From: Tanypteryx hageni
Taxonomy: Eukaryota; Arthropoda; Insecta; Odonata; Petaluridae
Assembly (NCBI GenBank): GCA_028673005.1
Contig: CM054113.1
Location: 67,983,350 to 68,047,349 of the forward strand
Length of the DNA stretch: 64,000 nucleotides
Reading direction: 5' to 3'
Below, one piece after another: positions 44,201-46,217 of the stretch. The notes beneath the pieces were generated by a model. It did not search any database and was not told the origin of the DNA. It saw only the letters and a program-made list of their open reading frames with translations. Positions within the stretch are counted from its first letter, which is position 1; the number at the start of each line of letters is the position of its first letter. A program made the translations under genes and the position numbers.

Positions 44201-46217
44201 GACAGCTTTTTTGTGGGTGCTCTAACTCAAAAACTGTTAATCAGGTCAATGCGCAATTTTATATTTAACATTTTTATAACAGTCATAAGAATTCATTAGT
44301 TTTTGGTAAAAATTGGCCAACCAGAAGTGGGTGTGTACTCTTGTCACTTTATCCATTATTTTGAAATATTTGTTCTAATATTTGATATATGTAAAAACAT
44401 ACTAGAATAAAAGTTGTAGGAAATTTAATATTCTACAACCTTCGTTCGAAACATTTATCCATATAATGCATTGTTTAAGAGATATCTTAAAAACTAAATT
44501 ATTTAGCTGCCACCACCATGCCACCTACCAACGACTATTGCTAACAATTGACTCTTAGTTACATCTTAGTAACGCTCTTTTTTATTTTCTTAATTGTTGG
44601 AGCTTTGTGGCTCTATCCAGTATCAGAAGGCTATGGTTTGAGTTTATTTCTGTTCTTTGTAAAGTATAATTTTCTCAGTTTCTTAAAATATTTTTTATTA
44701 TGTAACCTATTTGGAATTTTTAGAAATATTATAGGTATGGAGAAAGTCATGTGGTGGCCACATCATATTTTTTTATTTGTAATAGGTTTAAAAAATAAAT
44801 TTAAAAAAAATCAAAATTTTGCCGTATATTTCTCAAGAAATCTTGAGATGCTCATTAAAATCAAAATATCCATGAAAACTATGACAAATCTAAATCTATA
44901 TTTCATAGAGTCCTAGCCTAGCCTAGGCAATACAGACTCTAGAGTCCAAGGTGCCACCTCGAGTCCATCCTGCCTGATGACTGGTTTAGGCGAGATGGAC
45001 TCTACTTAGGTGAGATGGACTCTAGAGTCAATTCTGCCGATAGACCACCCTGCCTGCCACACCGGCACACTTCAGAGTAAAATCTACAAAATTTACTTTT
45101 TTGTCAAAAATGCTAGAAATATTTGGGGTCAGCTTAAATCCGGGGTTGGCTTCTATTCGGGCAGATATGGTAATTCTAATTGGATATTGCCTACCATGTC
45201 AGATAATACATTCATCTGGTTATTTTATTTATATATTTTATTTATGCACTTTATATATTGCAGGAAGGTGAACAAGTCTTATCGAGGTCGCTCCTGCCCA
45301 ATTGTTGTGCACTGCAGGTAAATTCTCATGCAACGAAGTAACAGACTATTTTAAAATATTTCCTGAACTTAGTTATTTGGTTATCGAAAATGAATTTTTA
45401 TTAAAATTATATTTAAGTATACTCAGAGACCAATCTCAATTGATAATTTTCCATCCTTATGTAAATTAATTTTGTCAGTTATATCAAATTACACGTTTAA
45501 GAAATTATTTTTATGCTGTTGATTTGAAGGATAAATACACCTCTATAATTTTAAATGAGAACTGGTTACATATATAGTAGATTTTATAAAGATTTTTTCA
45601 GCTCTTTTGTAATGCCTAACTTTCGAAAAGCCAAAAAATTTTATGAAATTTGGTTTGGAGAGAATTATATGAAATTTGAATTTATAGAAAAAGTATTGTT
45701 TGAGAAATTTTTGAAAAGATACAATATCAAGATACCTCATTCTTTTGATAGAGATATTTTTAAATATAAATAGATCCAAATATTAATTTCAGTAATATCT
45801 GCAGTTTTCTTTTAAAAGAATTAAAAGTGCACAATTAAAAATTAATGATTTCTAAAAGCGATTAATGTTAAAAATTTCAAACTGTGAGATAGTGCAAATC
45901 TGATTCAAGAGTTGGTTCTTCTTAGAATTCTTTTCCATAATTTCATTTAAAAACAGCATAGGTAACTCATTTTCAATAACAACACCTTTTCTTTCTCATT
46001 CCACAGTGATGGAGTGGGTCGCACAGGAACTTATTGCCTCATCGACATGGTCCTCAACCGCATGTCCAAAGGCGCAAAGGAAATCGACATCGCAGCCACA
46101 TTGGAGCATATCCGCGATCAACGGCCGTTCATGGTCAAAAGCCGGCAGCAATTTGAGTTCGTCTTGATGGCAGTGGCCGAAGAGGTTCATGCCATCTTGC
46201 GTGCTCTACCTCAGTGA
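1001..46217 (+). CDS. IA-2: IA-2 / PTPRN-type receptor pseudophosphatase, 22 exons, 5' end missing
   Basis: Spliced gene for islet-antigen-2, a type I membrane protein of dense-core secretory vesicles; in the family it supports vesicle stability and peptide hormone or neurotransmitter secretion. The 22 exons total 3,362 coding bases, giving 1,120 residues and a TGA, and all 21 junctions are phase-compatible. Domain order (residues numbered from the first visible one): Cys-rich RESP18-like domain 1-83, low-complexity linker about 112-465, mature ectodomain about 540-640, transmembrane helix about 710-732, juxtamembrane 733-837, PTP domain about 838-1116. Diagnostic family strings are [50 protein letters not shown] and the C-terminal ALPQ. 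The P-loop has Asp where active PTPs have Ala, and the WPD loop reads WPEAG, so the enzyme should be inactive. The start codon and signal peptide lie upstream. Introns run from 117 bp to 7.7 kb and carry many transposons. Confidence 0.95.
1055..1804 (+). other. Intron 1 with pyrimidine-rich tract
   Basis: Positions about 1100-1460 are almost purely C and T on the plus strand and give two overlapping long open frames of Ser/Pro/Phe-rich composition. These are compositional and not genes. GT-AG borders match exons 1 and 2. Confidence 0.6.
1805..1865 (+). CDS. IA-2: IA-2 exon 2: RESP18-like domain
   Basis: Completes the split Asp codon and encodes [19 protein letters not shown]. The FGRC motif aligns with FGQC of vertebrate IA-2. 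The acceptor is tatctgcag and the donor CCG|gtaagt. It ends in phase 2. Confidence 0.85.
1866..4254 (+). other. Intron 2, nothing recognised
   Basis: AT-rich sequence without a recognisable gene. A short perfect hairpin (CCGTAC-ACTT-GTACGG) lies near 3488-3503 within a slightly GC-richer patch (3430-3520) of unknown origin. Confidence 0.5.
4255..4386 (+). CDS. IA-2: IA-2 exon 3: RESP18-like domain, helical part
   Basis: Encodes [18 protein letters not shown] followed by a segment with the motif W-S-H-G-Y-T-Q, comparable to L.W.DDLTQYV in vertebrate IA-2. The acceptor is the ctag at 4251-4254 after a long pyrimidine tract. The upstream cttcag at 4208-4213 is in the wrong phase, so it was not used. 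Donor TACAC|gtgagt; phase 2. Confidence 0.85.
4387..7917 (+). other. Introns 3 and 4 (around exon 4), unassigned sequence
   Basis: 4660-4920 resembles the end of a repeat (it contains the phrase aataaccctgtata often seen at insect element ends) but I cannot classify it. 5089-5310 is an open frame discussed in the findings. 5635-7917 holds no recognisable gene or element; a short (TC)n run precedes exon 5. Confidence 0.4.
5550..5634 (+). CDS. IA-2: IA-2 exon 4: end of N-terminal domain
   Basis: One base completes a Thr codon, then 28 codons ending LKAIEGDEQ. The acceptor is gtgaacag and the donor GAACAG|gtgagc. Phase 0 at the end matches exon 5. Sequence conservation with vertebrates is weak here; the call rests on splice sites, phase and position. 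Confidence 0.7.
7918..8155 (+). CDS. IA-2: IA-2 exon 5: Ala/Glu-rich linker
   Basis: Starts [17 protein letters not shown] and runs into a duplicated [13 protein letters not shown] block (about 8018-8090), then a His/Pro-rich stretch ending NSE. It is GC-rich compared with the flanking introns. Acceptor cgcacag, donor GGAAG|gtaatc, end phase 1. Long open frames on the opposite strand here are shadows of the GCC/GCG repeats. Confidence 0.75.
8156..11623 (+). other. Intron 5
   Basis: Contains a pyrimidine-rich tract (about 8490-8760, including a run of nine C) and one copy of the 0.68-kb interspersed repeat (listed separately). The rest is AT-rich with no recognised gene. Confidence 0.5.
9087..9785 (+). 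repeat. 0.68-kb interspersed repeat, copy 1
   Basis: Begins ACTTTCTCCAT and ends with the inverted form ATGGAGAAAGT at 9751-9761, followed by the hairpin-capable ATGTGGTGGCCACAT. Contains the shared phrase gacagcttttttgtgggtgctc. Same orientation as copies at 17097 and 44118. It could be a MITE, or a Helentron-like element with asymmetric terminal inverted repeats and a 3' hairpin. Confidence 0.75.
11624..12118 (+). CDS. IA-2: IA-2 exon 6: Ser/Ala-rich and poly-Glu linker
   Basis: The longest exon, 495 bp. After a split Glu it reads [18 protein letters not shown], then a Ser/Ala low-complexity tract (about 11683-11775), an acidic run with ten consecutive Glu (about 11895-11925), Gly/Glu-rich sequence and a C-terminal IYLPDPPK. 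Acceptor tttgatcag after a pyrimidine run; donor CCGAAAG|gtaaga; end phase 1. The function of this intravesicular linker is unknown; it may be disordered and able to bind calcium through the acidic run (inference). Confidence 0.75.
12548..12825 (+). mobile_element. hAT-type MITE with 8-bp TSD
   Basis: 278 bp. The left end is CAGTGGTTTTCAA and the right end, reverse complemented, is CAGTGGTTCCCAAAC. Both sides carry the identical 8-bp duplication CCATAAAA (12540-12547 and 12826-12833). It lies 78 bp upstream of the exon 7 acceptor. No coding capacity. Confidence 0.9.
12903..13150 (+). CDS. IA-2: IA-2 exon 7: acidic linker, NAGNAG acceptor
   Basis: Encodes [19 protein letters not shown] and an acidic segment with [18 protein letters not shown], ending PMRKEQ. 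The 3' splice site is a tandem ccag-cag. Use of the first AG starts the exon at 12903, use of the second at 12906, and both keep frame, differing by one residue. Donor GAACAG|gtatgg; end phase 0. Confidence 0.8.
13349..14578 (+). mobile_element. hAT-like non-autonomous element with 8-bp TSD
   Basis: 1,230 bp. The left end is CAGGGCCGGCTC and the right end, reverse complemented, is CAGGACCGGCTCAA. It is flanked by the duplication GTAGCATT at 13341-13348 and 14579-14586. The interior (about 13900-14240) is GC-richer and unrelated to any transposase I recognise. Confidence 0.9.
14587..16468 (+). other. Part of intron 7, nothing recognised
   Basis: AT-rich sequence between the hAT-like element and the MITE at 16469. 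No gene or repeat that I can identify. Confidence 0.5.
16469..17095 (+). mobile_element. MITE with about 50-bp terminal inverted repeats, carrying a nested hAT MITE
   Basis: The left TIR (from 16473, ttactttccaaaatgatacc) and the right TIR (to 17091, ggtatcattttgggaagtaa) match over about 50 bp with few mismatches. Without the nested 310-bp insertion and its duplication the element is about 309 bp. Its superfamily is not clear to me. It directly abuts copy 2 of the 0.68-kb repeat. Confidence 0.85.
16629..16938 (+). mobile_element. hAT-type MITE nested in another MITE, 8-bp TSD
   Basis: 310 bp. The left end CAGTGGTGCCCAAAC pairs with the right end GTTTGGGCACCACTT. Perfect duplication ATTTACAT at 16621-16628 and 16939-16946. 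Lies wholly inside the 16469-17095 element, so it inserted later. Confidence 0.92.
17097..17796 (+). repeat. 0.68-kb interspersed repeat, copy 2
   Basis: Same family and orientation as 9087-9785. Ends ATGAAGAAAGT at 17765-17775 followed by the ATGTGGTGGCCACAT hairpin. It has an internal tandem duplication of 53 bp (17442-17494 and 17495-17547) that is absent from the other copies. Confidence 0.75.
17808..18650 (+). repeat. Interspersed repeat with two ~146-bp tandem units and a 3' hairpin
   Basis: 17808-18230 is an inverted copy of 40445-40862. 18360-18600 holds two units of about 146 bp sharing aatttggtattgggg, and the segment ends at the stem-loop GTGTACTCC-GACAT-GGAGTACAC (about 18610-18633). 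The same units and hairpin recur at 36690-37250. The design (tandem monomers, then a terminal hairpin) recalls Helentron-associated elements; this assignment is an inference. Confidence 0.55.
19140..19448 (+). mobile_element. hAT-like MITE with 8-bp TSD
   Basis: 309 bp between identical CTTTAAAC duplications at 19132-19139 and 19449-19456. The left end GGGGAGGGGCAAAC and the reverse-complemented right end CAGGGGCGGTCAAA are related but imperfect. Internal cggcccgcgag is typical of hAT MITEs. Lies about 140 bp upstream of the exon 8 acceptor. Confidence 0.75.
19590..19668 (+). CDS. IA-2: IA-2 exon 8: linker, NAGNAG acceptor
   Basis: Encodes [18 protein letters not shown] and EDTETNEA, ending in phase 1 at GCAG|gtgagt. 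The acceptor is the tandem acag-cag, so the exon starts at 19590 or 19593 with or without the first Gln. There is no close vertebrate match in this variable region; splice phase supports it. Confidence 0.7.
19669..21180 (+). other. Part of intron 8, nothing recognised
   Basis: Starts with a (CT)n run at about 19685-19703, then AT-rich sequence. No gene recognised. Confidence 0.5.
21181..22091 (+). mobile_element. 0.9-kb repeat element with GCCTACTTTCC inverted ends and tandem units
   Basis: The left end GCCTACTTTCC and the right end GGAAAGTAGGC are exact inverted repeats, and the left end also folds on itself (tactttcca...tggaaagta). Inside, the phrase g-g-t/c-t-g/a-c-c-a-c-a-a-t recurs near 21340, 21484 and 21631, a period of about 145 bp, with degenerate copies near 21829 and 21928. 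No ORF. No clear target duplication found. Confidence 0.6.
22468..22577 (+). CDS. IA-2: IA-2 exon 9: linker with basic processing-like site
   Basis: After a split Gly it encodes [20 protein letters not shown] and ends ERYKHQKG. The KSRKAK cluster is a plausible prohormone-convertase site, since family members are cleaved in the lumen (inference). Acceptor accatcag; donor AAAGGG|gtttgt, which is weaker than the others. End phase 0. Confidence 0.7.
23017..23195 (+). CDS. IA-2: IA-2 exon 10: start of mature ectodomain
   Basis: Reads [19 protein letters not shown], a Gly-rich stretch, then [12 protein letters not shown], which aligns with EYGYIVTDQKP at the start of the folded membrane-proximal ectodomain. 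The QKK and TRL sites are candidate cleavage points. Acceptor ttcctgcag, donor GACGG|gtgagc, end phase 2. Confidence 0.85.
23751..23837 (+). CDS. IA-2: IA-2 exon 11: mature ectodomain helix
   Basis: Encodes [20 protein letters not shown] then RRNDFSNI and a split Arg. It corresponds to the helix and first strand of the membrane-proximal ectodomain (LAAGVKLLEILAEHV... FINISVVG in vertebrates). Acceptor tttccttag, donor ATTAG|gtgaga, end phase 2. Confidence 0.85.
24296..24375 (+). CDS. IA-2: IA-2 exon 12: mature ectodomain
   Basis: Encodes [20 protein letters not shown] followed by EVARRI, aligning with VVGPALTFRIRHNEQNLSLADV in vertebrates. Acceptor tgaaacag, donor GATTG|gtaagt, end phase 1. 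Confidence 0.88.
24673..24740 (+). CDS. IA-2: IA-2 exon 13: end of mature ectodomain
   Basis: After a split Gly it encodes [20 protein letters not shown] and DR, matching KSELEAQTGLQILQTGVGQR. Acceptor ctttttag, donor GACAGG|gtgagt, end phase 0. A degenerate mariner copy begins about 40 bp downstream in the next intron. Confidence 0.88.
24782..25697 (+). mobile_element. Degenerate mariner-family transposon
   Basis: The left end CAGTGCGTCTATAAAGTAATG and the right end, reverse complemented, CACTGCGTCTAGAAAGTAATG are imperfect inverted repeats. A TA precedes the left end. It encloses a mariner transposase remnant. Lies in intron 13 with its 5' end about 41 bp from the exon 13 donor. Confidence 0.85.
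25085..25630 (+). pseudogene. mariner transposase remnant
   Basis: Frame pieces read [50 protein letters not shown], stop, then [20 protein letters not shown]. The three catalytic positions typical of mariner (FFD, HDN, YD) are visible. The N-terminal third is missing or unreadable, and at least two stop codons and a frame change break the gene. It is inactive. Confidence 0.85.
26304..26660 (+). CDS. IA-2: IA-2 exon 14: transmembrane helix
   Basis: 119 codons. A Gly/Val-rich stalk is followed by RQLRVV and a hydrophobic helix of about 23 residues (nucleotides about 26514-26582), with the positive-inside stop [15 protein letters not shown] and then KDYQ, equivalent to FEYQ before DLCR. GC content is well above that of the introns. 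Acceptor ctcctgcag, donor TATCAG|gtgagt, phase 0 on both sides. Confidence 0.92.
27544..27725 (+). CDS. IA-2: IA-2 exon 15: cytoplasmic juxtamembrane segment
   Basis: Starts [18 protein letters not shown] and ends [10 protein letters not shown] plus a split Trp, matching DLCRQHMATK ... SPSSHSSTPSW of vertebrate IA-2. Acceptor gacaactaag, donor TCCTG|gtgagg, end phase 2. Confidence 0.92.
28062..28532 (+). mobile_element. Tigger/pogo-like MITE at TA
   Basis: The left end CAGGTATTTCCTTCTTAACA and the right end, reverse complemented, CAGGTAGTTCCCACTTAACA are inverted repeats. TA lies on both sides (28060-28061 and 28533-28534). The ends resemble those of Tigger/pogo elements. No transposase inside. 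In intron 15. Confidence 0.75.
29036..29550 (+). mobile_element. TA-flanked MITE related to the DD81E element
   Basis: 515 bp with perfect 17-bp inverted ends starting TAGTTGGGAGCACGAA, and TA on both sides (29034-29035 and 29551-29552). The interior ORF remnant at 29247-29426 reads [20 protein letters not shown], similar to RGRPLRSQAREMVYKVNCYL in the intact transposase at 59181-60621. Both elements also share the terminal TAGT (TATAGT with the flanking TA). It is most simply an internally deleted copy of a related family. Confidence 0.75.
29247..29426 (+). pseudogene. N-terminal transposase remnant inside MITE
   Basis: About 60 codons from [23 protein letters not shown] then [14 protein letters not shown]. 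Similar in pattern to the DNA-binding start of the long-spacing Tc1/mariner transposase at 60621. The rest of the transposase is absent. Confidence 0.55.
29854..29908 (+). CDS. IA-2: IA-2 exon 16: juxtamembrane DISTGHM block
   Basis: Encodes [18 protein letters not shown], nearly identical to [17 protein letters not shown] in vertebrates. Acceptor catttacag, donor GTCTTG|gtatgt, end phase 0. Confidence 0.93.
30506..30610 (+). CDS. IA-2: IA-2 exon 17: start of PTP domain
   Basis: Encodes [20 protein letters not shown] followed by CAYEAEPC, matching [26 protein letters not shown]. Acceptor cttcctaaag, donor CTGAAG|gtgaga, phase 0. Confidence 0.93.
30728..30844 (+). CDS. IA-2: IA-2 exon 18: PTP domain, KKNRY and DYINAS motifs
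   Basis: Encodes [20 protein letters not shown] and [10 protein letters not shown]. These are the family's KNRYPD substrate-recognition loop and the DYINAS strand. It is separated from exon 17 by the shortest intron of the gene (117 bp). Acceptor tcttacag, donor ACTATT|gtaagt, phase 0. Confidence 0.94.
31177..31755 (+). mobile_element. piggyBac-type MITE at TTAA
   Basis: Flanked by TTAA at 31173-31176 and 31756-31759. The left end CACATTCGCTGCC and the right end, reverse complemented, CACGTTTGCTGCC form inverted repeats. The subterminal region carries repeated ACATGTGCATC motifs (31680-31740). It lies 45 bp upstream of exon 19, so it brings in the sequence just 5' of the branch and pyrimidine region of that intron. 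Confidence 0.82.
31805..32002 (+). CDS. IA-2: IA-2 exon 19: PTP domain core
   Basis: Encodes [19 protein letters not shown], then [20 protein letters not shown] and [15 protein letters not shown]. The exon stops at TATGAG|gtgata. Reading through as V-I-M is rejected because exon 20 supplies V-H-L-V-S-E-H. Acceptor attttttcag lies only 45 bp after a TTAA-flanked MITE. Phase 0. Confidence 0.95.
32216..32279 (+). repeat. (TA)n microsatellite
   Basis: About 31 uninterrupted TA repeats in intron 19, 214 bp after the exon 19 donor. Confidence 0.95.
34450..34525 (-). other. tRNA-Gly-like pseudo-tRNA, minus strand
   Basis: The reverse complement starts TGCTACGATAGTTCAGAGG and has an A box (TAGTTCAGAGG), a perfect B box (GGTTCGATTCC), a 5-bp T stem and a 6/7 acceptor stem. 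It closely resembles tRNA-Gly(GCC) but the anticodon loop reads CCGGCAA with C at position 33, which argues against function. Confidence 0.65.
34815..34888 (+). other. tRNA-Gly-like pseudo-tRNA, plus strand
   Basis: Second copy of the tRNA-like head, TGCTATGATAGTTCAGAGG at the start and GGTTCGATTCC as B box. The T stem has one mismatch (CCTGG). Same abnormal anticodon loop as the minus-strand copy. Confidence 0.65.
36235..36440 (-). repeat. Unclassified retroelement 3' end-like segment
   Basis: The minus strand reads tcaccgacgaagggcagtag followed by agctccaaactacaag, a phrase style seen at 3' ends of Penelope-like and other insect retroelements. There is no ORF. The classification is a guess. 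Confidence 0.3.
36690..37250 (+). repeat. Three ~152-bp tandem units ending in a hairpin
   Basis: The phrase acgaccactttacatgaaga occurs at 36789 and 36941 and, diverged, at 37093, a period of 152 bp. The array ends with GTGTACTCT-GACAT-GGAGTACAC near 37218-37241, the same hairpin as at 18610. It is the same family as 18360-18650. Confidence 0.75.
37404..37570 (+). CDS. IA-2: IA-2 exon 20: PTP domain, altered WPD loop
   Basis: Encodes [38 protein letters not shown], then WPEAGTP. Active PTPs have Asp (WPD) as general acid at the Glu position; vertebrate IA-2 has WPAEG. Acceptor aatttacag, donor AGAAG|gtcagt, end phase 2. Confidence 0.95.
37795..40315 (+). mobile_element. Degenerate pogo/jerky-like transposon
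   Basis: The borders are approximate. The motif cccgtgtataggatgca near 37840 and 37890 and cccgtgtataaaatgcaccc near 40218 mark terminal or subterminal regions. It encloses the transposase pseudogene at 38602-39824. In intron 20. Confidence 0.55.
38602..39824 (+). pseudogene. pogo/jerky-family transposase pseudogene
   Basis: Starts [20 protein letters not shown], with a CENP-B-like helix-turn-helix ([12 protein letters not shown]) and a second DNA-binding part ([20 protein letters not shown], then WCRHF). A frame change near 39060 leads to the DDE core: [45 protein letters not shown]. Further on, another frame reads [20 protein letters not shown], stop, then KKKWADWM. Multiple stops and shifts make it inactive. 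Confidence 0.85.
40445..40862 (-). repeat. Inverted copy of the 17808-18230 repeat
   Basis: The reverse complement matches 17808-18230 over about 420 bp (for example gtatggatcaactgtccactg here versus cagtggacagtcgatccatac there). The two copies lie in introns 7 and 20 of the same gene in opposite orientation. Confidence 0.8.
42424..42756 (+). pseudogene. Penelope-like retroelement, C-terminal GIY-YIG endonuclease fragment
   Basis: The frame reads [20 protein letters not shown], then [12 protein letters not shown] and [20 protein letters not shown]...YKEHL is the GIY-YIG-like nuclease pattern of Penelope elements, where YIGQTGR..F..R..EH is usual. The reverse transcriptase part is missing. 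A 3' tail resembling such elements (cacctgatgatgatgctaag) appears at about 44038, beyond the inserted hAT-like element. Confidence 0.7.
42915..44006 (+). mobile_element. hAT-like element with probable 8-bp TSD, inserted in Penelope-like 3' region
   Basis: The left end AGGGTTACCAG and the right end, reverse complemented, TTAGGGTGACCATATG are related. CTATATAT flanks both sides (42907-42914 and 44007-44014), though the AT-rich target leaves the exact edge uncertain by a base. The interior contains cctgg/ccgggaca phrases near both ends and no ORF of note. Confidence 0.7.
43270..43445 (-). repeat. Possible tRNA-derived SINE fragment
   Basis: The reverse complement begins aaagggtggcagagtggtta, with a perfect A box TGGCAGAGTGG, and continues with gggcttcctcatagtggtcc. 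The B box is not recognisable. It lies within the hAT-like element at 42915-44006. Confidence 0.4.
44118..44768 (+). repeat. 0.68-kb interspersed repeat, copy 3
   Basis: Same family and orientation as 9087 and 17097. It has lost roughly 50-60 bp shortly after its left end. It ends ATGGAGAAAGT (44737-44747) and the ATGTGGTGGCCACAT hairpin. Confidence 0.75.
45264..45317 (+). CDS. IA-2: IA-2 exon 21: strand leading into the PTP P-loop
   Basis: After a split Arg it encodes [17 protein letters not shown] and two bases of the Ser codon. The intron therefore cuts the P-loop signature between HC and S. Acceptor atattgcag, donor TGCAG|gtaaat, end phase 2. Confidence 0.94.
46007..46217 (+). CDS. IA-2: IA-2 exon 22: P-loop and C-terminus, stop TGA
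   Basis: Completes Ser and encodes [45 protein letters not shown] and the family C-terminus ILRALPQ, then TGA at 46215-46217. The P-loop reads C-S-D-G-V-G-R, with Asp replacing the Ala of active enzymes. Acceptor cattccacag. Confidence 0.96.

Larger units (their letters stand above)
41423..45066. mobile_element. 3.6-kb element with ~250-bp inverted ends and GGCAGGATGGACTC subterminal repeats
   Basis: The left arm 41423-41680 and the right arm 44806-45066 are imperfect inverted repeats (ccaaggtgccacctcgagtc versus gactctaggtggcaccttgg; atgagcatctcaagattt versus aaatcttgagatgctcat). Each arm carries several inverted copies of GGCAGGATGGACTCT. The interior consists largely of a Penelope-like fragment, a hAT-like element and copy 3 of the 0.68-kb repeat. 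The arms resemble a foldback element; no transposase of its own was found. Confidence 0.65.

Noticed and set aside
44548..44916. 122-codon frame with hydrophobic composition
   Set aside because: Lies in copy 3 of the 0.68-kb repeat; the frame is not kept in the other copies and is a compositional effect.
45543..45779. Open frames on both strands within intron 21
   Set aside because: AT-rich with no domain and no splice support; the overlapping frames on both strands argue for chance.
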